Assembly (NCBI GenBank): GCA_016235815.1
Contig: JACRIM010000060.1
Location: forward strand, 85,527-149,526
Reading direction: 5' to 3'
Source: Planctomycetota bacterium
GTDB taxonomy: Bacteria; Planctomycetota; Phycisphaerae; UBA1845; UTPLA1
Length of the DNA stretch: 64,000 nucleotides
Positions 48,507 through 58,127 of this stretch are shown piece by piece (position 1 is the first letter of the stretch; every line of letters begins with the position of its first letter). A model generated the notes under the pieces. It searched no databases. It worked only from the letters and a program-made list of their open reading frames with translations, and was not told the origin of the DNA. Made by a program: the position numbers and the translations under genes.

Positions 48507-49679
48507 TTATTCCAGATTTCGCAATGCACGCACCACGTGCATCCGCATCGCCATCCAACTCGGCCACACACCGGCCACCAGTCCGATGAAGACGGCGATC
48601 CCCAGCGCCTTCATGCAGGTCACCCATTCGACAACCAACGTTTGGATGAGCGGGACCTGAAAATCCCGCGCCGGCGTATAGGTGAAAACGACAAACGGCA
48701 CGATCGCCCCTACCAGCCCGCCCAGTGAACACAAGAGCAGGCTCTCGGTCTGAATGAGTGAAAACGCAAATCCACCGGAGAATCCGAGGGACTTCAGCGT
48801 CGCCATTTCGGCGATCCGGTCGCGAAAATTCATGCTCATCGTGTTCATCGCCGCCATGATCGCAACAAACACCGTCAGCCCCGAGAGGATGGCCAGATTC
48901 TTCGGCAGGTCGAACTGTTGCGCGATGAACTCGTTCATGAACGTCTTCTCATCCAGCGAGCGCGTTTCATCCAGCGAACCCGCGAAGGCCGCATCGATCT
49001 TTTCGCGGAATTCGTCCAGGTCCTTCTTGGTCGCGCACTTTACGAAAAAGAAACTCACCTGGCCTTCCGGAAAACCGTCCTTCTTCAATTCCTCGTTCAG
49101 GTAATCCTTTCGGAAGAAGATCGACTGGTTGTCCGGCGCTTTGGGGGCCGTGGAAATAACATGAAACTCCATGGCGCGATAGGGCGGCAGCGTGGGCACA
49201 ATGCTGACGCGGTCTCCGATTTTCCATCCCAATTGCCCGGCCGGCCCGCTACCGATGATGATCGCCTGGCGATCCTTTTGCCACGCATCGATCTCGTCCT
49301 GCGTCAATTCATATTCCGGCATCGTCGAAACAAAGGAATCGGCATCCGCCGCCATCACCGAAAGCGGCGTTGGATCGTTTTCGCGTTGGCCGCCGATCCA
49401 TTGCACACCGCAGACCGATGTCAATCGTTGTTTGCTTTCATCGAGGGCCTCGATTTTCTTTCGATGCCCTTCGGGCAGCGGATTCACAATGGACGTCTTT
49501 TGCGTCACGACGATTCGCAATTGCTTGGCCGAATTGTCAAGAAACTTGTCCACGCCGTGCACGACCGACATGGACAGCACGTAGATCATGATCGGCAGCC
49601 CCACCGCCGCACAGGTGAGCAACGACCGCCGGACATTCCGCGTCAGATTGCGATGAAGGTAAACAAGCCGCAGGTTCAT
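48507..49679 (-). CDS. FtsX/MacB-type ABC permease (type A, copy 2)
   Basis: A 390-residue permease with the FtsX arrangement. Its N-terminal part NLTRNVRRSLLTCAAVGLPIMIYVL, the pattern LPEGHRKKIEALD, and the end WPSWMAMRMHVVRALRNLE match the permease at 50891-52057, so these two are paralogues. The extracytoplasmic domain covers about 45-265. Spacing to both neighbours is 4-15 bases, with the type B partner of this copy (47316) downstream. Confidence 0.92.
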   Translation of the reverse strand: MNLRLVYLHRNLTRNVRRSLLTCAAVGLPIMIYVLSMSVVHGVDKFLDNSAKQLRIVVTQKTSIVNPLPEGHRKKIEALDESKQRLTSVCGVQWIGGQRENDPTPLSVMAADADSFVSTMPEYELTQDEIDAWQKDRQAIIIGSGPAGQLGWKIGDRVSIVPTLPPYRAMEFHVISTAPKAPDNQSIFFRKDYLNEELKKDGFPEGQVSFFFVKCATKKDLDEFREKIDAAFAGSLDETRSLDEKTFMNEFIAQQFDLPKNLAILSGLTVFVAIMAAMNTMSMNFRDRIAEMATLKSLGFSGGFAFSLIQTESLLLCSLGGLVGAIVPFVVFTYTPARDFQVPLIQTLVVEWVTCMKALGIAVFIGLVAGVWPSWMAMRMHVVRALRNLE

Positions 49680-49683
49680 AGGA

Positions 49684-50874
49684 TTATGCTTCGCGCAGGG
49701 CTTCCACCACGCGAATCTTTGCGGCGCGGATTCCCGGCGTGAGCGCCCCCAGCAATCCGACCAGCGTGACCGCCCCCAGGGAATAGACCACGATCATCGG
49801 CGTCATTGAAATCTCGAACGCCATGGTGGTGAATGTGCTCGCGCCGAACATGTCCTTTGTCCGACCCATGATCTGGAGATAGATGTATGCCCCGGCGCAG
49901 CCCAACAGGCCGCCGATCACGGACAGAAACACCGCCTCGATCATGATGGAGACCATGATCGCCCTGCCGGAAAAGCCGATGGTCCGCAGCATCGCAAATT
50001 CGCGCGAACGCGCTGCGACCGACGAATACATCGTGTTGGCGATCGAAAACGCGGCGGCAACGCACATCACACCGACAAGCCCCGACACGATAAACAGGTA
50101 CGTTCGGACGTTTTTTGCCTGGGCATCCCAGTACTGTGCTTCTGTCTGCGCGGTGAGCTGAATCGTCGGGCCTTCGACTTTCCTGATCACGTCGGCTGCA
50201 TTGAATTTGTCGTCCAGTCGCAAGACCACCGACGAATAGGCATTTCGCTGATAGGCATTCATCAGGGTCGTTAACGGCCCCCACACTTCGCTCTCCATCG
50301 GCGCGCCGCCGGCCGAAAACACGCCGACGATTTTGTATCCGCGATTACCGCTGTAGCCGAGATCCAGCGTGTCGCCCATCTTAAGCCCGATGAACTGTCG
50401 GGAGATGGATTCCCCCACGATGACTTCCAACTGTCCTTGTTGAAAGGCGCGGCCCTCGATGATTCGTACGTTGCGGTGCACCTTGAATCCGTCATCGGTC
50501 AACCCCCGCACGGCTACGTTCGCTCGCGTCCTGCCGCCATCGCTCATGCGAGGCAGTGACACTTGCACGATCATTTCGGGGCTTTTCAGCGGCTGCCCCG
50601 ACGTCGGATCGAGCGCCACTTCGCGATCAAGTTGTGAAAGCTTGTTGCTTTCTTCCGGAGGAATTGCGCTGTTTGTTTCGGATGTGGAGGCTTGCCGAAG
50701 CACGATCAGCTTATGCTGGTCCTGTGCGAACGAAAGCGAGCCTGAAAGAGCGGTCCAAAACCCGAGCATCCAGGACAATACACCCACCACCGCCGCGATG
50801 ACGAGAATCGTCAGCGCCGTCGTCGTCCGCCGAACGAACAGGTTTCGCCAGTTGTACGAAAGGGGCAATGCCAT
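49684..50874 (-). CDS. FtsX/MacB-type ABC permease (type B, copy 1)
   Basis: A 396-residue permease: helix near the start (TALTILVIAAVVGVLSWMLGF), large extracytoplasmic domain with VHRNVRIIEGRAFQQGQLEVIVGE, and three late helices with FSIANTMYSSVAARSREFAMLRTIGFSGRAI, a typical FtsX coupling helix region. It is the paralogue of 47316-48491 (identical first 14 residues, MALPLSYNWRNLFV). It begins 16 bases after the stop of the type A copy 1 gene and ends four bases before type A copy 2. Confidence 0.92.
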   Translation of the reverse strand: MALPLSYNWRNLFVRRTTTALTILVIAAVVGVLSWMLGFWTALSGSLSFAQDQHKLIVLRQASTSETNSAIPPEESNKLSQLDREVALDPTSGQPLKSPEMIVQVSLPRMSDGGRTRANVAVRGLTDDGFKVHRNVRIIEGRAFQQGQLEVIVGESISRQFIGLKMGDTLDLGYSGNRGYKIVGVFSAGGAPMESEVWGPLTTLMNAYQRNAYSSVVLRLDDKFNAADVIRKVEGPTIQLTAQTEAQYWDAQAKNVRTYLFIVSGLVGVMCVAAAFSIANTMYSSVAARSREFAMLRTIGFSGRAIMVSIMIEAVFLSVIGGLLGCAGAYIYLQIMGRTKDMFGASTFTTMAFEISMTPMIVVYSLGAVTLVGLLGALTPGIRAAKIRVVEALREA

Positions 50875-50890
50875 CCGAATCCACGACTTC

Positions 50891-52057
50891 CTATGCCCGC
50901 CGAAGTGCCGACACGGTGTTTAACTTCAACGCCTGATAGGCCGGCCACAATCCGGCCGCCACTCCGACCAAGAGTGCAATCGCGACTGAAAGGCCCACCG
51001 CCATCGGAGAAACCTCCAACGACGCGATCGGCAGGAACCCAAACTGTCGCAACGGGAACGAAATCAGCAAAATCACCGTCGGAACGATCCCGATCATTGC
51101 CCCAAACATTGCAAGGAAAATGCTCTCGCCGAGCACGATCCCGAAAATGCGCCGACTCGGAAAGCCGATGGCCTTGAATACCGCGAGTTCTTTCGACCGC
51201 TCGCGAAAACTCATCATCATCGTGTTCCCTGCCACCATGGCGATGATCACCACGACCACGATCGCCATCGCCTGCATCAGACCCGGAAGATTCCCCATTC
51301 CCTGAATGAAGCCGGCAGCAAATGCGAGTTCATCCTCGCTTTTTGTTTCATTCGGGCTGTTCGCAAACGAGGAGTCGATGTCATCCTGCAGACTTCGCAT
51401 TGAGGGCACATCCGCGCACTTAATCCAGAAAATGTTGCACAGTCCGCCTTCCACGCCCGCCGACTTCAGGGACTCAACCAGATAATCCCGCCGGAAATAC
51501 ATTACGTTCGCCCGCGACTCCGTCCGCATGATCTTGACTACGTTAAAGTCCAGCTTCAGATACGGCGGCACGGAGCTGTCGAGCGTGATCCGATCTCCGA
51601 CTTTCCACTTCCGCTGCTCCGCGATGCCATAGCCCACCACGCAGGCCGTTCGATCCTTCATCCACGCTTCGGTGTCGGCCGGTGTCATTCCTGCATCGGT
51701 ATAGACAATCGGAAACGTGTCCGCATCGGCGGCGAGACTCTGAATTACGGTCTGTGAATTCGGCACACGGCCGCCATACCATCTCATTCCGCAGACGGCG
51801 CGAATGCGTTTGCGATCCGGATCGAGTCCCTCGATCTTCATGCGATGCCCCTCGGGCAGCATGTTGATGATCGTGGTTTTGTGATGCGTGGCCAGCCGAA
51901 GCTCCTGCTGATTGGATTCGCTGATGCGGATCAGCGCCACCACCATCGAAATCGCGGCGACGAAAATCCCCATCGGCAGGGCAAATGCAACGGCCGTCAG
52001 GGTCGATCGAAGCGGATTGCGCTTCAGGTTCTGCATTAAAACGTAGGTAATGGTCAT
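50891..52057 (-). CDS. FtsX/MacB-type ABC permease (type A, copy 1)
   Basis: A 388-residue permease beginning MTITYVLMQNLKRNPLRSTL, with a first membrane helix (FALPMGIFVAAISMVVAL), a periplasmic domain containing LPEGHRMKIEGLDPDRKRIRAVCG, and three late helices (MAIVVVVIIAMVAGNTMMM and others) ending ALKLNTVSALRRA. Paralogue of 48507-49679. It starts nine bases after the ATPase gene, whose product should energise all four permeases. Confidence 0.92.
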   Translation of the reverse strand: MTITYVLMQNLKRNPLRSTLTAVAFALPMGIFVAAISMVVALIRISESNQQELRLATHHKTTIINMLPEGHRMKIEGLDPDRKRIRAVCGMRWYGGRVPNSQTVIQSLAADADTFPIVYTDAGMTPADTEAWMKDRTACVVGYGIAEQRKWKVGDRITLDSSVPPYLKLDFNVVKIMRTESRANVMYFRRDYLVESLKSAGVEGGLCNIFWIKCADVPSMRSLQDDIDSSFANSPNETKSEDELAFAAGFIQGMGNLPGLMQAMAIVVVVIIAMVAGNTMMMSFRERSKELAVFKAIGFPSRRIFGIVLGESIFLAMFGAMIGIVPTVILLISFPLRQFGFLPIASLEVSPMAVGLSVAIALLVGVAAGLWPAYQALKLNTVSALRRA

Positions 52058-52066
52058 GGCCGCCCC

Positions 52067-52783
52067 TTACCGCGCTGCCGCCATGGGTTGGCGATTGCTG
52101 AACTCTTCGCGTTCGAGCTGGCCCTTTTCGAGGTGCACGGTTTTCTTCGCATGAGCCGCGGCCTTGGGATCGTGCGTGACCATCAGGATCGTCTTGCCGA
52201 ACTCTTCGTTCAGCAGATTCAACAGGTTGAGGATTTCCTCGGATGTCTTCGCATCGAGATCGCCGGTCGGTTCGTCGGCAAGGATGACGTCGGGGTCTGT
52301 CACGATGGCCCGGGCGATGGCTACGCGCTGCTCCTGACCGCCGGACAACTGATTGGGTCGATGATCCATCCGGTCGCCCAGCCCCACGATGGTGAGCGCT
52401 GTCTTCACGCGTTCCTTCCGCTCACTCGACTTCATCTTGAAAAGCAGGAGCGGCAATTCCACGTTCTGAGCCGCCGTCAGCACCGGCACGAGGTGATACA
52501 TCTGGAAGATAAACCCGACGTGCCGGCTGCGCCACGAGGTCAATTGGGCTTCGCTCATCGTCTCCAGCAGCGATTCCCCCACTCGCACTGACCCTGCCGT
52601 CGCGGTGTCCAAACCGCCGATGAGATGCAGGAGCGTCGACTTCCCGGAGCCGCTCGGCCCCATGAGTGCGACGAACTCTCCGGCGGAGATGGACAGGTCC
52701 AGCCCCGCCAAGACGGGGATCTCCATCTTGTCTTTGTAATAGACCTTCTTGAGTTTCTTGATCTCGATGTCCGCACTACTCAT
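52067..52783 (-). CDS. ABC transporter ATPase (MacB/LolD-type)
   Basis: The 238-residue ATPase shows Walker [11 protein letters not shown]-loop [10 protein letters not shown], signature [15 protein letters not shown], Walker [14 protein letters not shown] and the H-loop VTHDPKAA. These match the MacB/LolD/FtsE branch that powers FtsX-type permeases by mechanotransmission. The ATG at 52783 is used because GGAGA lies six bases before it; the frame has five more codons upstream. It is the first gene of the six-gene exporter operon and lies 56 bases after murD on the same strand. Confidence 0.95.
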   Translation of the reverse strand: MSSADIEIKKLKKVYYKDKMEIPVLAGLDLSISAGEFVALMGPSGSGKSTLLHLIGGLDTATAGSVRVGESLLETMSEAQLTSWRSRHVGFIFQMYHLVPVLTAAQNVELPLLLFKMKSSERKERVKTALTIVGLGDRMDHRPNQLSGGQEQRVAIARAIVTDPDVILADEPTGDLDAKTSEEILNLLNLLNEEFGKTILMVTHDPKAAAHAKKTVHLEKGQLEREEFSNRQPMAAAR

Positions 52784-52839
52784 CGGGTTCTCCAGCAATC
52801 CTCACGGTCGGGCGTGAAGTTTTGAATTGTAGCCGCGCA

Positions 52840-54243
52840 TCATCCCCCCTGCCATGCACTTACATGCCGACGAAATGTCTCCCCCCGCTCTTCATAATTG
52901 CTGAACCAATCGTAGCTCGCGCAGCCCGGCGACAGCAGCACCACATCCCCGCGCGCCGCGGCCTCTCGCGCCATGGTCGTCGCCTCGCCGAAATTCGTCG
53001 CAAACATCACGCGCGGGCCGCCGCTCGGATTGCGCAAACCGTTGGCGATTGCTCCGCGAATCTCCGCGGCGATCTTCTCGCGCGTATCGCCCATGCACAC
53101 GACGGCCTTGGCCCGCTGCGCGAGCAACCGCCCGAATTCGGTGAACGAGTTCCCCTTGTCCGACCCGCCGACCAGGACCACCACACCGCCGTCGAAGGCT
53201 CGCAGCGACGTCATCGCCGCGTCGGGCGTCGTCGCCTTCGAATCGTTGTAATACTTCACGTCGCCGACCTCGCCGACGTACTCCAGCCGATGCACCAACC
53301 CTTTGAACGCAGCCAGCGCCTCTATCGCCACCGCATCGTTCACACCCAAGACGCGCGACACGGCCAGCGCTGCCGCCGCATTTTGCAAGTTGTGCAGACC
53401 CGGCACGGCCAACGTCGGTTTTACGCGCGGCCCCGCCACGGCGCCGCCTTCGACGACCAGTTCCCGTGTCTCCGGGTCAATGGAATATCGAATGAGATTC
53501 TTTCGCCCCGCCCAACCGCCGGACAGGCCGTCCACGCCGTTGCCATGCGGCATGATGAGCACGTCGTTCGCAGTCTGATAGCGATAGATGTTCGCCTTGG
53601 CTGCCGCATAAGCGGCCATGGTGCCGTGCCGGTCGAGATGGTTTTCTTTCAGATTGGTGACGACCGCAATCTGTGGACTCCATTTGAGTGACGCGGCGTC
53701 CTCCAATTGAAAGCTCGATAGTTCCAGAACCACCACGTCGCGCTCGGCGATCGCGGGCAGTTCATCGAGCAGACTCTTACCGATATTCCCACCGAGCCAA
53801 ACGCGTCCGTGTTTCCAATTCGGTTGCTTCGCCGCTGCTTCCAGCACCGAGCCGATCATCGCCGTCGTCGTGCTCTTGCCGACGCTACCGGTTATGCCGA
53901 CGATTCGGCCGCGGCATCGTTCGAGGAAGAGGTTCATCTCGCTCGACCAGGGAATCGCCCGCGCGACCGCCGCCTTGAAAAATTCGGACTTCGCCTTGTC
54001 CACCGCAGGGCTGACCACGAGCAGGTCGCACTCATTGAGATCGGTGATGTCATGCGAGCCAAGGCGCCGCGTCACCGGCAATCCCGCGAGCGCCTTCAGG
54101 CTCTCGGCCAGATGCGCCTCATCAGAGAGGTCCGTCACATGAACGTTTGCACCTTGTGCGCAAAGCCAGCGGGTTACGCCGATCCCGCCCCCGAATCGAC
54201 CAAGCCCCATCACCACCACTCGCTTGCCCGCCAGCTCAATCAT
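52840..54243 (-). CDS. murD: UDP-N-acetylmuramoylalanine--D-glutamate ligase
   Basis: The 467-residue Mur ligase has an N-terminal Rossmann domain (VVVMGLGRFGGGIGVTRWLC), the central ATPase with GITGSVGKSTTTAM, ELSSFQLED, VVTNLKENHLDRHGTMAAYAAAK and the C-terminal domain with YYNDSKATTPDAAMTSL and VVLVGGSDKGN. It adds D-glutamate to UDP-MurNAc-L-Ala in the cytoplasm, so the organism makes peptidoglycan. It is outside any dcw cluster. purD lies 18 bases upstream on the same strand. Confidence 0.96.
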   Translation of the reverse strand: MIELAGKRVVVMGLGRFGGGIGVTRWLCAQGANVHVTDLSDEAHLAESLKALAGLPVTRRLGSHDITDLNECDLLVVSPAVDKAKSEFFKAAVARAIPWSSEMNLFLERCRGRIVGITGSVGKSTTTAMIGSVLEAAAKQPNWKHGRVWLGGNIGKSLLDELPAIAERDVVVLELSSFQLEDAASLKWSPQIAVVTNLKENHLDRHGTMAAYAAAKANIYRYQTANDVLIMPHGNGVDGLSGGWAGRKNLIRYSIDPETRELVVEGGAVAGPRVKPTLAVPGLHNLQNAAAALAVSRVLGVNDAVAIEALAAFKGLVHRLEYVGEVGDVKYYNDSKATTPDAAMTSLRAFDGGVVVLVGGSDKGNSFTEFGRLLAQRAKAVVCMGDTREKIAAEIRGAIANGLRNPSGGPRVMFATNFGEATTMAREAAARGDVVLLSPGCASYDWFSNYEERGETFRRHVSAWQGG

Positions 54244-54261
54244 GCACCGCTGCTCCACTCG

Positions 54262-55605
54262 CTATTTCAACTTCATACCGATGTCCCTGCGATACACCGC
54301 TCCGTCAAAGGAGATCGACGAAACGACCTCGTATGCCCGAGCCGCGGCCGTGCGAATGTCCCCGCCCAATGCCGTCACACCCAGCACGCGACCGCCGTTC
54401 GTCACGATCTGGTCTTCATTTACCGCGGTTCCCGCGTGGAACACGTGCACGTCGTTCATCGCATCGGCTGAAGCCAGACCATGAATCGCCGAACCTTTTG
54501 CGTAATCGCCTGGATATCCGCCCGCCGCCATGACAACACACACGGCCGGCCGCTCATCCCATCGCAATTCGATTTGATCCAGCCGCCCGTCCACCGTCGC
54601 CTCCAGCGCTTCCACCAGATCGCTTTTCAGCCGCATCATGATCGGCTGCGTCTCGGGGTCGCCAAATCGGCAGTTAAACTCCAACACCTTCGGCCCCGCC
54701 GCGGTCATCATCAATCCGGCATACAACACGCCGCGATACTCAACGTCATCCCGTCGCAGGGCATCGATTGTCGGAACAAACACATCCCGCTGGATCGTTA
54801 CCAAATCGGCATCACTCAAGATTGTCGAAGGGCTATAGGCGCCCATGCCGCCGGTGTTTGGGCCTTTGTCACCGTCGCCAAGCCGTTTGTGGTCCGCCGC
54901 CGTTTCGAGCAGGTAGATCGTTCGGCCATCGACGAGTGCCATCACGCTGACTTCCCGGCCGATGAGCAACTCTTCGACGACGATCCGCTGGCCTGCCTCG
55001 CCCAATGATCTGTTGACCATCAGGTCTTCGATGGTCTTCAGGGCGTCGGCCGGTTCGGGATGGACGAAGACACCCTTTCCCTTGGCCAGCCCCGCCGCTT
55101 TAACAACGATGCCCTCGTCGCGCGTCGAAATGTAATGCCGGGCCATTTCATAGCCGGTCAGCAATTCGGGGTGGGCGGCGTCCTCGCGTTGCCCGCGCGA
55201 CTGTCGGGCCTGCGCGATTTCTTGAAGCGTCGGGCCGAACACGCGGGCTTCGCCTGTGGGCACGCCTGCCTCGCGCATCAATTGCTTGGCAAACGCCTTG
55301 TCCCCTTCGAGTTTCGCCGCTTCCGCCGTCGGCCCGACGATGCGAAGCCCCGCCGATTGAAATCGATCCACGATCCCGGCGCAAAGTGGATCCTCCGGCC
55401 CCACGACGGTCAGGTCGATACCGCGAACTTTGGCGAATTTAACGAGACCGGTGATGTCGTCCGCGGCGATGGCGATGTTTTCAGCGATTTGTCGCGTGCC
55501 GGCATTTCCGGGGGCACAAAAAATCGTCGGATTGCGCGGCGACTGCGCCAGCTTCCAGCACAGCGCGTGCTCTCTCCCCCCGCTACCGACCACCAGAATC
55601 TTCAT
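54262..55605 (-). CDS. purD: Phosphoribosylamine--glycine ligase (GAR synthetase)
   Basis: The 447-residue protein is PurD: KILVVGSGGREHALCWKL, VVGPEDPLCAGIVD, GDKAFAKQLMREAGVPT, IVVKAAGLAKGKGVFV (ATP-grasp), EELLIGREVSVMALVDG, GPNTGGMGAYSP, LEFNCRFGDPETQPIMMRL and a C-terminal VLGVTALG. It makes glycinamide ribonucleotide in purine synthesis. A polar insert (about residues 136-152, QARQSRGQREDAAHPELLTG) enlarges the loop before the ATP-grasp core. Start chosen at 55605 with GAGG upstream. murD follows after 18 bases. Confidence 0.97.
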   Translation of the reverse strand: MKILVVGSGGREHALCWKLAQSPRNPTIFCAPGNAGTRQIAENIAIAADDITGLVKFAKVRGIDLTVVGPEDPLCAGIVDRFQSAGLRIVGPTAEAAKLEGDKAFAKQLMREAGVPTGEARVFGPTLQEIAQARQSRGQREDAAHPELLTGYEMARHYISTRDEGIVVKAAGLAKGKGVFVHPEPADALKTIEDLMVNRSLGEAGQRIVVEELLIGREVSVMALVDGRTIYLLETAADHKRLGDGDKGPNTGGMGAYSPSTILSDADLVTIQRDVFVPTIDALRRDDVEYRGVLYAGLMMTAAGPKVLEFNCRFGDPETQPIMMRLKSDLVEALEATVDGRLDQIELRWDERPAVCVVMAAGGYPGDYAKGSAIHGLASADAMNDVHVFHAGTAVNEDQIVTNGGRVLGVTALGGDIRTAAARAYEVVSSISFDGAVYRRDIGMKLK

Positions 55606-55774
55606 CGTCCGCCAAACCTCCATGTTCGCCGAACACCCTCAGCGACCAACGCGATTCTACGACACGGGCCATGTGTTGGATACAAGACTCAGAGGCGTCT
55701 GAGTTGCCGGGGCGAATTGCGCCGCACTGACTGGTCTTTTCAATGTGCGAATGGGGTTGCGCCGTCGCGATGGA

Positions 55775-57007
55775 TTACTTCTTTCGCTTGTCCCACCAAT
55801 CCATCCATGCGTCGCGGTCGAAGCCGAAGTTTTGCCCGGTGATGGCGATCAATGCCTCCTGCACTTCGGTACGATAGACAGACTTTATGGCTACTTCGTA
55901 ATGGTCGACGGCCCCGACCAATGCACCCGGCCCCATGCAGCCGATACCGTTTGGTTGATAGATGAGATAGCTCCCGCCGTACGAATACCCGACCGGCCGG
56001 CCAAAGACGTAGATGATGCTATCGAGGTAGATCGCATCGGAGACTCGCTCGACGCCAACGCGCTCGGTGGACAACATCGAAACCAAATCGGGCACTGCTT
56101 CCATCGCCTTGAGTCGCCCCAGCGCCACTGCGGCATGTCGAATCGTCCCTTCTCTTTCACTGTACATCGCCCGGCGCACGGCATCCGCGATGCGCAGGTC
56201 TTTTCGCGCCGCCAGCGCGTCGCCCGCCGATGCCCGCACACCGGCATCCGGGTCCAGCAATGCGAGCACGATGAGATTCATCACCGCCTCGTCCTGTTCA
56301 AACCTTGCCAGGGCTTCGACTAACAACTGCCGCGTCGGCACGTCACCGCGACTCAATACCTCGGCAAGCGGCCCGATCGCGAACGGATCGCGAATGCCCA
56401 TGATCTGGGCGCGGCCATCGGCGAATTGTTTGCGGGATGCATCGTTGCGGGAGGCATCCAATCGACCCGATTTAATTGCCTGAATCTTGACGTGCCACTC
56501 CGCCAGTTTTTTTCGTATGATCGCATCCTGCTCTTTGGCCTTCCGGCGATTCTCTCGCTCCTCGTCGGAGAGTGTCTTTGCCGACTTCGCCTTGACCCAG
56601 TCCTTACCCTGACGAACATAGCCCAGCGCCTTGCGGGCGTCGGCATGGTCGGGGTCCAATTCGATCACGCGCTTGAGGTGCTTGAGTTGTTCCGACTTCA
56701 TGCCCTTGTAGTCGCACCAGCAGGCCAGTTCGAAATGCCCCGCGGCGGAATCGGCGTGTTTCTTGAGTTCGCGTTCGTACTCGTCGGATTGGGTAGGCCC
56801 CGGCTCGATCTTGAGGACGCGCTCTTTTTCGATGTCGTGGGTGCCGCTTCGTGATGTGATGCGATACACGTCGCCGCGAAGCTCCACGCGATCGGCCTCG
56901 ATGGTGTAACCGCCCTGTAGATGCACGGTGTCCGCGCTCGCTGATATCGAAAGGCTCCAGGTCAGACTGAGGCAGATACCAAGGCGACGTGAAATAACAA
57001 ACGGCAT
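55775..57007 (-). CDS. Exported protein with TPR-like and HEAT-repeat regions
   Basis: The 410-residue protein has a signal peptide (ISRRLGICLSLTWSLSISASA), a short beta region of the type TVHLQGGYTIEADRVEL that often starts planctomycete surface proteins, a TPR-like pair (HFELACWCDYKGMKSEQLKHLKRVIELDPDHADARKALGYV, about 93-133), a charged coil (about 140-185) and HEAT repeats (about 205-330; VLALLDPDAGVRASAGDALAAR, RHAAVALGRLKAMEAVPDLVSML). The end is Gly/Tyr-rich (YSYGGSYLIY). It probably acts as a scaffold outside the cytoplasm. No enzymatic motif was seen. Confidence 0.75.
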   Translation of the reverse strand: MPFVISRRLGICLSLTWSLSISASADTVHLQGGYTIEADRVELRGDVYRITSRSGTHDIEKERVLKIEPGPTQSDEYERELKKHADSAAGHFELACWCDYKGMKSEQLKHLKRVIELDPDHADARKALGYVRQGKDWVKAKSAKTLSDEERENRRKAKEQDAIIRKKLAEWHVKIQAIKSGRLDASRNDASRKQFADGRAQIMGIRDPFAIGPLAEVLSRGDVPTRQLLVEALARFEQDEAVMNLIVLALLDPDAGVRASAGDALAARKDLRIADAVRRAMYSEREGTIRHAAVALGRLKAMEAVPDLVSMLSTERVGVERVSDAIYLDSIIYVFGRPVGYSYGGSYLIYQPNGIGCMGPGALVGAVDHYEVAIKSVYRTEVQEALIAITGQNFGFDRDAWMDWWDKRKK

Positions 57008-57064
57008 GACGCGCTCCTTCAGCTTCGCGCGACGGTCGGCCCCACATCCAATTATACTCCGCCA

Positions 57065-58123
57065 ATGCCGACGCTACCCCTGCTCGCCGACCCCGCAGCC
57101 TACCGCCCCTGCATTCAGAATCTGCTTACGGACGGCGACTCGGCTCGGGACTACTGGCTTACTCTCTTCGAGCACCACGTCGAGACGTTGGCGAAACTCA
57201 CTATTTGCGGGCAGTCGCTCTTGGAGACCGCCGAATGGCCGGCCTTCCATGCCGACTATCGGGCAGGCCTGACTGCTTTGCGGAAGCAGCCCGATCTGCG
57301 GGGCAGGCTCACCGTCCTCGAACTCACCAAGTACCGCGACGAGAAGCTCCATTCCCACGGCTACGTCGATCCATTTTTCGACCTGAAAACGCGGGAGAAT
57401 GCGCTGGCCCTTCGCCAACTGCCGTCCCTACTTGCGGAACTTGACGCAGTTCCGCCAGAGCAGGTCAGCGAAACCCTCGCGCGCGGACTCTTTGCCGGCA
57501 ATTTGTTTGACATGGGATCGAAGGCAGTGGTTAGCGAGTTCGAGGCGGGTACGTTCGATTTTCTTGCAGCGCGGAGTCGGGTACGGGGGCGACCATGGCC
57601 CGTAGACGATCTTGATACGTGGACCCGGGGCGTGACGCGCCGACACGCCCCCTACCGTCATTGCTTATTCTTCGTCGACAACGCCGGGCCGGATATCGTG
57701 CTTGGCGTGATCCCCTTCGTTCGCGATCTTCTTCAACGCGGCACCAGGGTCGCACTCGCGGCGAACAGTGCCCCCGCACTGAATGACATAACGGCCGTCG
57801 AACTTCTTCCGTTACTGCAGGCCATTTGCGGGATGGATGCAGCCATAGAGCGTGCGATCCAAGACAGTCGGCTGGTTGTCGTGCCTTCCGGATGCAAGTC
57901 GCCGCTGATTGATTTGACGGAATTGACGCCCGAGTGTTGTGAGGCCGCACGCGGCTGCGACTTGTTGGTCCTCGAAGGGATGGGCCGCGCCATCGAAAGC
58001 AATTACGACGCGCGATTCACGGTCGACACGCTCAAGATCGCGCTGATAAAAGACCGCATGGTCGCAGACATTCTTGGAGTCTCGCTGTTTGATCCGATCT
58101 GGAAGTTTGAGCCGACAGCGTAG
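57065..58123 (+). CDS. DUF89-family damage-control phosphatase (PANK4 C-terminal type)
   Basis: The 352-residue protein matches the ARMT1/DUF89 fold of subfamily II, the type fused to human pantothenate kinase 4: LTKYRDEKLHSHGYVDPFFDLK, FAGNLFDMGSKAVV, CLFFVDNAGPDIVLGVIPFVRDLLQRGTRV (Asp and Asn metal ligands in DNAGPD), AANSAPALNDITAVEL and LEGMGRAIESNYDARF. Such enzymes remove phosphate from damaged 4'-phosphopantetheine or sugar phosphates. It converges with mqnD, the stops being five bases apart. The family is secure; the substrate is not known. Confidence 0.88.
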   Translation: MPTLPLLADPAAYRPCIQNLLTDGDSARDYWLTLFEHHVETLAKLTICGQSLLETAEWPAFHADYRAGLTALRKQPDLRGRLTVLELTKYRDEKLHSHGYVDPFFDLKTRENALALRQLPSLLAELDAVPPEQVSETLARGLFAGNLFDMGSKAVVSEFEAGTFDFLAARSRVRGRPWPVDDLDTWTRGVTRRHAPYRHCLFFVDNAGPDIVLGVIPFVRDLLQRGTRVALAANSAPALNDITAVELLPLLQAICGMDAAIERAIQDSRLVVVPSGCKSPLIDLTELTPECCEAARGCDLLVLEGMGRAIESNYDARFTVDTLKIALIKDRMVADILGVSLFDPIWKFEPTA

Positions 58124-58127
58124 TGTG

